A DNA stretch of 54,297 nucleotides from an uncultured Spirochaetaceae bacterium (GCA_902778325.1 CACYWZ010000016.1:1-54297); one strand, 5' to 3'; positions 7,516 to 15,526 are shown, numbered from the stretch's first letter. Notes: a model not told the origin generated them from the sequence alone. Numbers and translations: made by a program.

Positions 7516-9114
7516 CTAAATATTTTCTACAGCTGCTTTCAAAACTGGAAGACCCTTCTTGTAGTTTGCAAAGAAGCCGTTAAATCCTTCTACATCGCTC
7601 TTGTTTGGCTCGACAGTTGTCTTTTTCGCGCTTGCGAAAACTTCTTCTTCAAGCCACTTTCCAAGTTCTTTGCCCTTGCCGTTGATGAGATAAGACGCAA
7701 GAAGCGCCATTCCCCAAGGACCGCCTTCTCCCGCTGTCTCAAGTGCAGAAACGCTCGTGTGCATTGCTGCTGCCATGACGCGCAAGCCAACGTCAGCAGT
7801 CTTGAAGAATCCTCCATGTCCTGTGAGGCTGTCGATTTTGACCTTCTCATCGTCAAAAAGAATATCCATTCCTGTGCGGAGCGCTCCAAGAGCCGTGAAA
7901 AGCTGTGCGCGCATAAAATTGCTGAGCGTGAAGTTGTTGTTCTGAGTGCGGAGGAAAATCGTGCGTCCCTCGCTGAAGCCCGTCATGCTTTCGCCTGAGA
8001 TGTAGTTGTACGGAATGAGTCCGCCACAATCCGCGTCTCCCTTGAGCGCCTCAGAAAGAAGTTTGTCATAAAGTTCGCCCTTCTTCACATCAAAGCCCAA
8101 AGTCTTTGCAACCTCGCCGAAGAGCTTAATCCACTTGTCGTATTCGCCCGTGCAGTTGTTTGCGTGAGCCATTGCAACGAGTTTTCCGTCTGGAGTTGTA
8201 ACAAGGTCAATAAGACCGTTGTATGCCTTTGACAATTCTTTTTCAAGAACGACCATCGCAAACACAGAAGTTCCCGCAGAAACATTGCCGCTTCTTGCTG
8301 AAACGCTGTTTGTTGCCATCATACCAGTCTCAGCGTCGCCTTCACTTGCAGCCATCGGACAACCAGCTTCAAGGTCGCCCTCACAATCCAAGAGAGCAGC
8401 TCCCTCTTTTGTGAGATAGCCCGCGTTCTCTCCTGCAACAAGCACCTCTGGCAAAATCTCTTCCAACTTCCATGGCATCGCCTTGATTTCATCGAGAGCG
8501 TCGAACTTTTCAATCATCGTTTTGTTGAACTTGCGCGTTGCGATGTCAATCGGGAAAATACCAGAAGCATCTCCGACGCCAGTAATCTTCTTTCCAGAAA
8601 GACGCCAGTGGATAAAGCCGTCGAGCGTCGTGACGAACGCGACATCTTTGACGTGCGCTTCTTTCTTCAAAACCGCCTGATACAAATGCGCGATTGTCCA
8701 GCGCTCTGGAATTGGGTATCCGAAAAGCGCAGAGAGCTTCTCACTTGCCTCTCCCGTGATAGTGTTTCGCCAAGTGCGGAACGGAACGAGCAGATTGTCG
8801 CTCTTGTCAAAAGCCAAATATCCGTGCATCATTGCGCTCACGCCCAAAGCACCCAGCTTTTTGAGCGTAACGCCATATTTTTCCTGCACGTCTTTTTTCA
8901 TATCGTGATAGCAAGTCTTCAAGCCATTCAGAATCTCGTCCATCGAGTACGTCCAAATGCCGTCCACGAGAGAGTTTTCCCAGTCGAACGCGCCAGATGC
9001 GATTGGCTCGTTCTTTGAATTGATAAGGACAGCCTTAATACGCGTTGAGCCAAACTCAATGCCCAAGCAAGCCTTTCCTTCGCTAATTTCCGTAGTGATT
9101 TCGTTTTTTTCCAT
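7516..9114 (-). CDS. araB: FGGY-family carbohydrate kinase, probable L-ribulokinase
   Basis: A 532-residue kinase expected to phosphorylate L-ribulose with ATP. The N-terminal nucleotide fold begins CLGIEFGSTRIKAVLI (about 16-31). The substrate region has SAMMHGYLAFD and TWRNT, and the C-terminal domain contains TGHGGFF and ALETAGEGGPWG. It resembles the kinase type found beside araA and araD in Bacteroides and Clostridia more than enterobacterial AraB, so the role rests partly on the neighbourhood. GAAGGAG precedes the ATG. It is first of the three ara catalytic genes, 85 bp after the regulator gene. The gene symbol is by function and not by close homology to E. coli AraB. Confidence 0.85.
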   Translation of the reverse strand: MEKNEITTEISEGKACLGIEFGSTRIKAVLINSKNEPIASGAFDWENSLVDGIWTYSMDEILNGLKTCYHDMKKDVQEKYGVTLKKLGALGVSAMMHGYLAFDKSDNLLVPFRTWRNTITGEASEKLSALFGYPIPERWTIAHLYQAVLKKEAHVKDVAFVTTLDGFIHWRLSGKKITGVGDASGIFPIDIATRKFNKTMIEKFDALDEIKAMPWKLEEILPEVLVAGENAGYLTKEGAALLDCEGDLEAGCPMAASEGDAETGMMATNSVSARSGNVSAGTSVFAMVVLEKELSKAYNGLIDLVTTPDGKLVAMAHANNCTGEYDKWIKLFGEVAKTLGFDVKKGELYDKLLSEALKGDADCGGLIPYNYISGESMTGFSEGRTIFLRTQNNNFTLSNFMRAQLFTALGALRTGMDILFDDEKVKIDSLTGHGGFFKTADVGLRVMAAAMHTSVSALETAGEGGPWGMALLASYLINGKGKELGKWLEEEVFASAKKTTVEPNKSDVEGFNGFFANYKKGLPVLKAAVENI

Positions 9115-9158
9115 TACAAAAACTCCTTCTATGTTCTCTTAACAATTAACTTTGTATT

Positions 9159-9193
9159 TTTTTTGCAATGGACTTTGCGAGCATTGCAAAAAA
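9159..9193 (-). promoter_or_regulatory. Inverted repeat between regulator and kinase genes
   Basis: TTTTTTGCAATG (9159-9170) and CATTGCAAAAAA (9182-9193) form a perfect 12-bp inverted repeat around GACTTTGCGAG. It sits in the 85-bp gap before the kinase gene. It could be an operator for the adjacent LacI-type protein or an RNA hairpin. On the plus strand the arms are U- and A-rich, so it is not a clear terminator. Confidence 0.5.
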
Positions 9194-9199
9194 GCCGAA

Positions 9200-10261
9200 T
9201 TATGATTGAATTGGCAAATTCTCTTTGAAAAAAATATCAATCGGAATGTCGATTTTGCTCTTTGGCGTTTCCTCAAAAATCAAATGCCTGTAAATCTGAT
9301 ACATTGCAATTTTTCCCTGCTCCTCAGGCTCTTGGTCAATAAGACAACTGATTTTCTCCTCGCGCAAAAGACGCGCATTCTCGTCAATCAAATCGAATCC
9401 CGTGACAGCTACACCAGAAATGTTCTTGTCAGCAATATATTTTGCCACCATCTGAACTTCCACGCTTACAGTGCAAATCCCCGAAACGTCCTCGTGACTT
9501 TCAAAAAGAGAATCAAGCGCTTTTCGTATGATTTCATCTTTTTTGTCGCTCGAAGAGTTTTCAAGAATGATATGCTCAACATTGCACCTCTTTTTCTCTT
9601 CAAACCAAGCGCAAAACCCGCGCGCACGCTCGTTCTGGTTGTATGCGCCGCCATAGATTTCGATTACAGCATAAGTGCCGCTTTTTCCGCCCAAAAGCTC
9701 CGTGAGTTTTCCCGCAATAAAACCCGCACGATACGGATTTTGCGTAATCACAGAAAGCGGTTTGTTCTTTTTCACATCGCTGATTTCAAAAGCGTGAATC
9801 GAAGTGTCCACAAGACAATACGGCTTCAAGTTTTCCGCCTGCAAAAGAAGCTCGCACATCTTTTCCTGCATAACAGGCGCAATAACATAAGCGCTGCAGT
9901 CCGACTCCAAAAGCGAGCCGAACGCCGAAGAAAGCGCGTCGTTGTCGTATCGGTCAAAGAAAAAAGGGTGAAGCGAGAACGAAAACGCCGCAAGCTCTTG
10001 CTTAATGTAGTTTTCAGCGCCCTCGAACACCTTGTTCCAATAACCAGAGCCGCTTTTGAGCGACGGAAAAAGAACGCCAATCTTGTATTGCTTGTGCTTT
10101 TTCAAATGCCGGGCCAGCGGGTCAGGCTGATAGCCGTATTTTTTCGCAATCGCGCGCACCTTCGCTTCCGTCTCGCTTGAAACGCGCCCTCTGTCGTGCA
10201 GCACGCGGTCCACCGTACCGATTGAAACCCCTGCCAGTCTTGCAATTTCTGTTATTGTCAT
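9200..10261 (-). CDS. LacI-family transcriptional regulator
   Basis: A 353-residue repressor-type protein. An N-terminal helix-turn-helix (TITEIARLAGVSIGTVDRVLHDRG, about 2-25) and hinge are followed by a periplasmic-binding-protein-like sensor domain (about 60-353; KIGVLFPSLKSGSGYW at its start, GVAVTGFDLI late). The position immediately upstream of and codirectional with the kinase, isomerase and epimerase genes makes it the likely local regulator of arabinose use (inference). The sensor domain resembles the sugar-binding-protein type in which DNA binding responds to a free sugar. The ribosome site is weak (AGAGAGAAAG). A good promoter is at 10295-10324. Confidence 0.88.
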   Translation of the reverse strand: MTITEIARLAGVSIGTVDRVLHDRGRVSSETEAKVRAIAKKYGYQPDPLARHLKKHKQYKIGVLFPSLKSGSGYWNKVFEGAENYIKQELAAFSFSLHPFFFDRYDNDALSSAFGSLLESDCSAYVIAPVMQEKMCELLLQAENLKPYCLVDTSIHAFEISDVKKNKPLSVITQNPYRAGFIAGKLTELLGGKSGTYAVIEIYGGAYNQNERARGFCAWFEEKKRCNVEHIILENSSSDKKDEIIRKALDSLFESHEDVSGICTVSVEVQMVAKYIADKNISGVAVTGFDLIDENARLLREEKISCLIDQEPEEQGKIAMYQIYRHLIFEETPKSKIDIPIDIFFKENLPIQS

Positions 10262-10294
10262 TCACTTTCTCTCTTTTTGCGTGTACGATAACAT

Positions 10295-10324
10295 ATACTA
10301 ATATGAGAACGCTGTTTCTGTCAA
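10295..10324 (-). promoter_or_regulatory. Promoter of the LacI-type gene and ara operon
   Basis: On the minus strand TTGACA (10319-10324), an 18-bp spacer and TAGTAT (10295-10300) lie about 33 bp before the ATG. It is probably the main promoter of the ara operon. The segment GTTATCGTACAC just downstream could hold an operator, but its symmetry is weak. Confidence 0.5.
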
Positions 10325-10370
10325 ATTCTTTTTTTACTTTTTTCGATAAATATCGTTTTGGCTCAAAATG

Positions 10371-10885
10371 ACCATTCCAAAATTATGGAAAGAGCATTCC
10401 GATTCACTGGCGGCGTTTCCACGTTTATGGAAAGAGCATTCCGACTTCCCGACGACCTTTCCACATTTATGGAAAGCCCATTCCGACTCACTGGCGACGT
10501 TTCCATGTTTGTGGAAAGCCCGTTCCGAGTTCCCGACGGCGTTTCCACATTTGTGGAAAGAGCATTCCGACTCACTGGCGACGTTTCCACAGTTATGGAA
10601 AGAGCATTCCGACTCACTGGCGGGGTTTCCACGTTTATGGAAAGCCCGTTCCGACTCACTGGCGACCTTTCCACAGTTATGGAAAGCCCATTCCGACTCA
10701 CTGGCGAACTTTCCACATTTATGGAAAGCCCGTTCCGAGTCACTGGCGGCGTTTCCACATTTGTGGAAAGAGCATTCTGACTCACTGGCGGTGTTTCCAC
10801 GATTATGGAAAGCCCGTTCCAAGTCACTGGCGGCGTTTCCACACTTATGGAAAGAGCATTCCGACTCACCGACGGCGTTTCCCAA
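10371..10885. repeat. 42-bp tandem palindromic array (12 units)
   Basis: TTCCG begins at 10397, 10439, 10481 and so on to 10859, always a 42-bp step. Each unit is a spacer (ATTCCGACTCACTGGCGGCG or close) plus a palindrome TTTCCACGTTTATGGAAA. The spacer is the same as in the 91-255 and 11041-11290 arrays but the palindrome is different. Some units have TTCCCGACG instead of TCACTGGCG, as in the 35.4 kb array. It lies between divergent genes (regulator and PfkB kinase). Frames on both strands stay open through it because 42 is divisible by 3; none has a ribosome site or a plausible protein. Confidence 0.93.
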
Positions 10886-10919
10886 ATTTTTTTACGCAGA
10901 AAAAGAGCGCGTACAACCT

Positions 10920-11038
10920 GTCATTCTGAGCGTAGTGAGTGAAACGAACGAAGTCGAAGAATCTACTAAGACATTATGAAAAATAAAAGCCAGATTCTTC
11001 GACTCCAAACGCCTACGCCGTTTTCCGCTCAGAATGAC
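10920..11038. mobile_element. Dispersed inverted-repeat element (MITE-like), complete copy
   Basis: 119 bp bounded by GTCATTCTGAGCG and CGCTCAGAATGAC, a perfect 13-bp terminal inverted repeat. Inside is a second inverted pair, GTCGAAGAATCT and AGATTCTTCGAC. It has no coding capacity. Other copies are at 1-90 (partial), 15614-15746 and 49220-49350. Very similar motifs are, as I recall, common in many unrelated bacterial genomes. It separates two palindromic arrays. Confidence 0.75.
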
Positions 11039-11040
11039 AT

Positions 11041-11290
11041 TATAAACACCGTTCCGAGTTGCTGGCGGGCTTTATAAGGTTTTACAAACGACATTCCGAG
11101 TCGCTGGCGAGGTTTATAAGGTTTTATAAATGGCGTTCCGAGTCGCTGGCGGGCTTTATAAGGTTTTACAAACGGCGTTCCGAGTCACTGGCAGGCTTTA
11201 TAAGGTTTTACAAACGACATTCCGAGTCACTGGCGGGGTTTGTAAGGTTTTACAAACGGCGTTCCGAGTTGCCGGCGGGCTTTGTAAAAT
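11041..11290. repeat. 42-bp tandem palindromic array (6 units)
   Basis: TTCCGAG at 11052, 11094, 11136, 11178, 11220 and 11262, an exact 42-bp step. Palindrome TTTATAAGGTTTTACAAA or TTTGTAAGGTTTTACAAA; spacer TTCCGAGTCGCTGGCGGG. Same family as 91-255. It ends about 50 bp before the PfkB promoter. Confidence 0.92.
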
Positions 11291-11342
11291 TGTGAAAAGT
11301 GAAAAAAAATGCTCGGCATTCTTTGCAAATAGCGCTAAGCGA

Positions 11343-11371
11343 TTGAAAAGAGAAGCGTCGTCTGTTATATT
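11343..11371 (+). promoter_or_regulatory. Promoter abutting the PfkB kinase start codon
   Basis: TTGAAA (11343-11348), a 17-bp spacer, TATATT (11366-11371), then eight bases to the ATG at 11380. There is no Shine-Dalgarno sequence. Transcription would start about two bases before the ATG, a leaderless or near-leaderless message. Confidence 0.6.
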
Positions 11372-11379
11372 ATACGGAT

Positions 11380-12312
11380 ATGGTCCTCGAAAAATTCAAC
11401 AACAAAATTTTGTGCATCGGCAATGTGTCGGTGGACATCAAAGCGTACTCACCAGAATCCGACGGCACTGAAGCGTATCGGGAAGGCTCTATTGAGCTTG
11501 TTCCCGGCGGAGTGGCGCGCGGAATGGCTATTAACTTGAAGCATTTGGGCTTTGACACATCAGTTCTTTCTGTTGTCGGGCATGATATCTTCGGCGATTA
11601 TCTTCGCGGCGGTCTTAACGCGGAGGGCGTGAACACGCGGCTTTTGCGGACGAGCGAAAAGCGGGAGACTTCGCTGTTTTCTGTGATGGCGAGCGCGGGT
11701 AAAAGCGCGACTTGCGTTTATTCGACGGCGGTTTTGTCGGAAATCACTGTTGATAATGAGGTTCTGGAGTTCCTCAAAAGCGAAGATATTCGCGTTATCG
11801 TTCTTGACTCGAATATGAGCGAGGAAACGATTGCTGATATTTATGCGCTCAAGAAGGCAGACCCCGATTTGTTCATTTTTCAGAACGCAACTGCGCCCGA
11901 TATTTCAAAAAAGACTCTTCAATATGCGCCTCTCATCGACCTTTTCGCCTGCAACGAGTTTGAGGCGACTGCGATTTTGGGCGAGGAGGCGTTCCCTGAC
12001 TTGACGACGGCGGACAAGTTCCAATCTCTTGGTTTTTCTAATTTTATCATCACGTTCGGCGAGCGTGGCGTTATGGTCAGGATTGGAAAAGACACGTGGA
12101 ACTCTCTTCCTTACGCGCCTGCGCACATTGTCGACACAATCGGCGCGGGAGATGCTTTTGCGTCGGGCTTCTTGATGGGATTTTTGGCTGGGGAAAGCGT
12201 AAAGCGGTGCATGCACTACGGGCTTGCGAGCGCAAAGGAGACGCTTTTGACGAAGCAGACGGTCAGCAGCGTTCTTTCGCGCGATTTTCTTGAGCAATAT
12301 CAGTCAAAGTAA
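11380..12312 (+). CDS. PfkB-family carbohydrate/nucleoside kinase
   Basis: A 310-residue ribokinase-fold kinase. The N-terminal substrate region has ELVPGGVARGMAINLKHLG (about 39-57, the GG motif), and the C-terminal signature DTIGAGDAFASGF (252-264) supplies the catalytic base D258 and the anion hole. The overall pattern (NVSVDIKAYS, GGVARGMAINL, SNMSEET) resembles pseudouridine kinase (PsuK) and related nucleoside kinases more than ribokinase or fructokinase. The substrate is therefore uncertain. It is monocistronic, between a leaderless promoter and a strong terminator. Confidence 0.85.
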   Translation: MVLEKFNNKILCIGNVSVDIKAYSPESDGTEAYREGSIELVPGGVARGMAINLKHLGFDTSVLSVVGHDIFGDYLRGGLNAEGVNTRLLRTSEKRETSLFSVMASAGKSATCVYSTAVLSEITVDNEVLEFLKSEDIRVIVLDSNMSEETIADIYALKKADPDLFIFQNATAPDISKKTLQYAPLIDLFACNEFEATAILGEEAFPDLTTADKFQSLGFSNFIITFGERGVMVRIGKDTWNSLPYAPAHIVDTIGAGDAFASGFLMGFLAGESVKRCMHYGLASAKETLLTKQTVSSVLSRDFLEQYQSK

Positions 12313-12327
12313 AGCGGCGGAATAAAA

Positions 12328-12364
12328 AAAGCCTTGAGCATTGTTTTTGAGCGCTCAAGGCTTT
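12328..12364. terminator. Bidirectional rho-independent terminator
   Basis: AAAGCCTTGAGC (12328-12339) and GCTCAAGGCTTT (12353-12364) form a 12-bp perfect stem flanked by an A-run on one side and T-rich DNA on the other. It lies between the convergent 3' ends of the PfkB gene and the small minus-strand gene at 12398, so it can serve both. Confidence 0.85.
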
Positions 12365-12397
12365 GTATTTTATTTTGCATTATTAAAAAAAATAGTG

Positions 12398-12799
12398 TCA
12401 AACAACAAGAGAAAACACTGTGCCTGTCAGCGGCATTGCAGCGCCTGAAAGCCCGTAAGGAATAAAAGTCGCACTTTGCAATGCGTCCTTCATCTGCGTC
12501 TGAACATGAGAAATCATCGCGTCCAGCTGCGAGTCTGTAAGCCCACCTGTCTCATCTTTCGATACGAGTTCTGTGCCATTGCTCTTCAATGACAAGAATC
12601 TGTCAATAAGAGTATTCAAAATACTCAACTTGTTTAGCGGCACCCCCTGCTGACCTCTTCCAGCGCTTATACCGGAAACATGGTCAAACTGAGCATACCC
12701 GACATAATGACTGTTCACTGGAACGTACAATTTGCCTGAACCTTGCCCGACATAATTGCCGTATGACATCGGGTTCAGCGAACAAAGCGACGTAGTCAT
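12398..12799 (-). CDS. Hypothetical protein, 133 aa
   Basis: I do not recognise the family. The product starts MTTSLCSLNPMSYGNYVGQG, is rich in G, S and N near the N-terminus, then has an amphipathic helical stretch (NKLSILNTLIDRFLSLKS, about 58-75) and a charged segment around 80-110. There is no signal peptide or membrane segment. A very good ribosome site (GAAGGAGG) fixes the start; a longer open frame upstream is arginine-rich and unsupported. The 113-bp leader contains an inverted repeat (CGGCGAGAT with ATCGCCG). It lies downstream of, and codirectional with, the solute-binding lipoprotein gene. Its strong ribosome site suggests high expression. Confidence 0.75.
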   Translation of the reverse strand: MTTSLCSLNPMSYGNYVGQGSGKLYVPVNSHYVGYAQFDHVSGISAGRGQQGVPLNKLSILNTLIDRFLSLKSNGTELVSKDETGGLTDSQLDAMISHVQTQMKDALQSATFIPYGLSGAAMPLTGTVFSLVV

Positions 12800-12912
12800 A
12801 TAATGCCTCCTTCTTCTATGGAATATCCGACTGCGGCGATTTTTCCCCACTCATAATCTCGCCGTTGTCATAAATTTAATCGGCATCGTCCATAAAAATT
12901 TAAGCATTTATG

Positions 12913-14199
12913 CTAGTAATTTTGCTTGTTCCATTCCTCTAGCGCGTCTGAAAGCGTCTCGTCACTTTCTTTTGTTGTGTCACAGACTTTTTCAAGATAT
13001 GGGATTATTACGCGCTCTTTTATTTTCTCCCATCGAGGCGGCAAAATCGTGATTGTGTCCAAATATTCGCTCACAGGAAGTCGTCCAAGCAATGTTTCGT
13101 AGTACATCGGAAAGTCCTTTTCCGTCACATCGCGCAAAGCCGAGAACCCGCCCGCAATTCCAAAGACTGCGGTGTTCAAATTCATTGATTTTGTGCGCTC
13201 CAGAAGGTTTTTCTGTGTTTCTTCCTGCATAAGCCACACGATAAACTCTTCGGCTGCCGTTGTGTTTAGCGAATGTTTGTCGATTCCGACAGAAACGAGC
13301 GTGTCGGCAACAGGAATCTTTCTGTTTTGATGAATCCATCTAAAGTCGATGTCTTGCAAGACTTCTGAGCTCATTCCAAACAATTCGCCGCTCGAAGTAT
13401 ACGCAAAAAGGCATCTTCCAGAGGTAACCTGCTTGTATTTTGGTGTGTAAAGATATTTGAACGAGAAGTCTTTTTCGTCCTGCGTTGAGCTATTGCATTT
13501 TTCTGTCCAAAGGCGGAGATTTGAAACCGCCATCTTCACGGCATTCTCATTCCAAGAAAAGACCGTTCCGTCCTGACGATATTCAGCGCCATAAAGAAGA
13601 GTTGCCAAGTACAAAAAGTTTCCGTCCCAGCTCGGAGCAAAGCCCATCGCCGTTCGCTGTCCGCTTTTGTTTACGGTGTTGAACTTTATGGCGGCATCGC
13701 TAATCTGGCTCATCGTCAGCATATAAGAATCAGGAAGCAAATCATCGTTTTTCGCGTCGAACATGACGGCAGGCATATTGAAACTCAGCGGCAAAATATA
13801 TTGCTTGTCGTCTTGCTTTCCTGCTTCAAGAAGAGAAGGGTAAAAACGCGACGGATCCAAATGTCGCTCTGTAAAAAGAAAATCGAGAGGCAAGAAATGC
13901 GCTCTCGTTGTGTTGTTTTTCAAAGCCTTTCCGATAACGATATCCGGCAGTTCGGTATCAGAAGAATTGACAGTACCGAAAAAATCCAGCGATTCTGATG
14001 GATTTTCGCGGTACTGAACGACGGCTTTATATTTATCTTGGCTTTTGTTGAAAAGTTCCGCGCAGGAAGCAATCGCGCTGATGTCCGTCCAAATTACGAC
14101 AGGCGCGCTTGAAAGAACTGGCGGAACTGTGCGGCGCGCACAAGAAGAAAATGTGAGCGCCACAAGTGCAAACGCGATAAAACTGCCGCTTTTACGCAC
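12913..14199 (-). CDS. Extracellular solute-binding lipoprotein (ABC type, orphan)
   Basis: A 428-residue lipoprotein: a short signal peptide ends at FSSC, giving lipidated Cys20, followed by a type 1 extracellular binding domain (APVVIWTDISAIASCAELFN near 34-53; MGFAPSWDGNFLYLATLLYG mid-protein; AAEEFIVWLMQEETQ late). The predicted start is GTG: GAGGAA lies seven bases before it, and it overlaps the last codons of the upstream aminotransferase gene (stop at 14192-14194) by 8 bp. A longer ATG frame of 21 more codons would put a charged stretch before the signal peptide and is rejected. No permease or ATPase gene is adjacent, so the transporter partners are elsewhere or the protein acts as a sensor. 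Confidence 0.85.
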   Translation of the reverse strand: MRKSGSFIAFALVALTFSSCARRTVPPVLSSAPVVIWTDISAIASCAELFNKSQDKYKAVVQYRENPSESLDFFGTVNSSDTELPDIVIGKALKNNTTRAHFLPLDFLFTERHLDPSRFYPSLLEAGKQDDKQYILPLSFNMPAVMFDAKNDDLLPDSYMLTMSQISDAAIKFNTVNKSGQRTAMGFAPSWDGNFLYLATLLYGAEYRQDGTVFSWNENAVKMAVSNLRLWTEKCNSSTQDEKDFSFKYLYTPKYKQVTSGRCLFAYTSSGELFGMSSEVLQDIDFRWIHQNRKIPVADTLVSVGIDKHSLNTTAAEEFIVWLMQEETQKNLLERTKSMNLNTAVFGIAGGFSALRDVTEKDFPMYYETLLGRLPVSEYLDTITILPPRWEKIKERVIIPYLEKVCDTTKESDETLSDALEEWNKQNY

Positions 14200-15490
14200 G
14201 GGATAGTTCCTCGGCTGTGCGATAAATCGCCGAATACACAGCCTCGATTTTGTCTTCCTCAAGCGAAGAAAATGCTACGCGGAGAGTTGAAGAATCGATT
14301 GCAATCGTTCCGATGCCGTCGTTGTTCAAAAGCGACTGGCGCACCTTTTCTGCGTCTGCGCTGTTCAAGTGGAGCGACATGAAGTAGCCTGAGTTGAACG
14401 GAAGCGGGTAGAGGAATGCAGATTTGTGCGAATCCGTGAAAGCGCGAACCTTCTTGTAGCGGCGGCAAAGCAAATCGCGGAACTCCTTTTTTTGAGCGCT
14501 GATTTCGCTGTCTGAGAGCGCCTTGAGCAAAATCGACTGCGGCGGAGTTGACGCGCAGCTCACAGAAGAGCGGATTGTGCCCATAAGTTTTTTTATCAAT
14601 GCGTCGTAATGACTTTCGCTCATGCCTTTTGCGCCGAATGTCAAAAATCCTGCGCGGAATCCCCAGACAAAATCCTCTTTTGTCGGACCGTCGATTTTGA
14701 CAGCCAAAATATTCTCGCTTGCGTCTGAAAGATATGCAAAAAGCGATTGTTTTTCGATGTTTTCCTCGTAGTTGAGACCAAAATAAGCGTCGTCGCACCA
14801 GACAAGAACCTTCGTTCCCTCATCTGCAATCTTCGTGAGGAACTTCACGATTTTCGCCGCTTCATCTTGAGTCGGAGAGTAGCCGCTAGGGTTTTGCGGG
14901 AAGTTGAGAAGCACTCGGACTTTGCCGCTCTTTTTTGCCTCATCGCTCACAACCTCGCAGAATGAGTCGAAGTTGAACCCGCCGTCCTTGAACATCGGGA
15001 ACTGGCGGAAAGCAGACGCACGGCGTGTTTGCGCGATAAGCGAATAATTATCCCATGACGGGTCGCCTGCGATGAGCGTTGTCGTTTCGTCCAAAAACAA
15101 ATCCGAAAGATACGAGATTCCGGCAGTCAAGCCCGGAACAAGAACAGGAAGAGAGATGCTTTTCGTCGCAAGAGAAGGATTCTTTCTCACAATCTCAGCC
15201 TTCCAAGCCTCGCGAAGCTCAGGAAGTCCTGCAGTCGGCGCATAAGCGACAAGTTCTCGCGCCGTAAGACCAGGCGCACTTTTGTGCACAGCCGGCAAAA
15301 TTACAGGCGTTCCGTCTTTGACGGTCATACCGATTGTCGCGTTTGCGGTTTTTCCGAGTTTTTTTGCTTCTCCGCTCTGCGCGATAATACCTTTCGGAAA
15401 GAAAATGCGCTTTCCGAAATCTGACAGCAGGCTGCCCGCGGTTGTGCCTTCGAGGGCGGCGTTCAATTCTTGTGCTAACGGATTCATCAT
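14192..15490 (-). CDS. PLP-dependent aminotransferase (fold type I)
   Basis: A 432-residue class I/II aminotransferase-like enzyme. Visible motifs: APTAGLPELREAW (substrate and cofactor loop), NFPQNPSG (Asn200 for pyridine ring contact), VWCDDAYFGL (Asp at about 234) and the cofactor lysine in DGPTKEDF (K271), followed by WGFRAGF (Arg279). All cofactor residues are intact. The substrate is unclear; the DGPTKEDF and DDAYFGL pattern differs from ordinary aspartate aminotransferases. The start was chosen at the first of two adjacent ATGs, seven bases after a TTGACA/AATAAT promoter; the longer frame begins inside the -35 box. It shares an 8-bp overlap with the lipoprotein gene, so the two are co-translated. 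Confidence 0.87.
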   Translation of the reverse strand: MMNPLAQELNAALEGTTAGSLLSDFGKRIFFPKGIIAQSGEAKKLGKTANATIGMTVKDGTPVILPAVHKSAPGLTARELVAYAPTAGLPELREAWKAEIVRKNPSLATKSISLPVLVPGLTAGISYLSDLFLDETTTLIAGDPSWDNYSLIAQTRRASAFRQFPMFKDGGFNFDSFCEVVSDEAKKSGKVRVLLNFPQNPSGYSPTQDEAAKIVKFLTKIADEGTKVLVWCDDAYFGLNYEENIEKQSLFAYLSDASENILAVKIDGPTKEDFVWGFRAGFLTFGAKGMSESHYDALIKKLMGTIRSSVSCASTPPQSILLKALSDSEISAQKKEFRDLLCRRYKKVRAFTDSHKSAFLYPLPFNSGYFMSLHLNSADAEKVRQSLLNNDGIGTIAIDSSTLRVAFSSLEEDKIEAVYSAIYRTAEELSRA

Positions 15491-15497
15491 AGGCTTA

Positions 15498-15526
15498 ATT
15501 ATTGTGAAATCCGCCTTTTGTGTCAA
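15498..15526 (-). promoter_or_regulatory. Promoter abutting the aminotransferase start codon
   Basis: TTGACA (15521-15526), a 17-bp spacer and AATAAT (15498-15503), then seven bases to the ATG at 15490. No Shine-Dalgarno sequence is present. This is the clearest leaderless candidate in the window because the -35 is perfect, the spacer optimal and the -10 matches at 5 of 6. Confidence 0.7.

Noticed and set aside
10368-10979. Long open frames on both strands through the 42-bp array (peptide repeats of 14 residues)
   Set aside because: The unit length is a multiple of three, so all frames stay open by construction; no ribosome site, no plausible protein, and several frames overlap fully.
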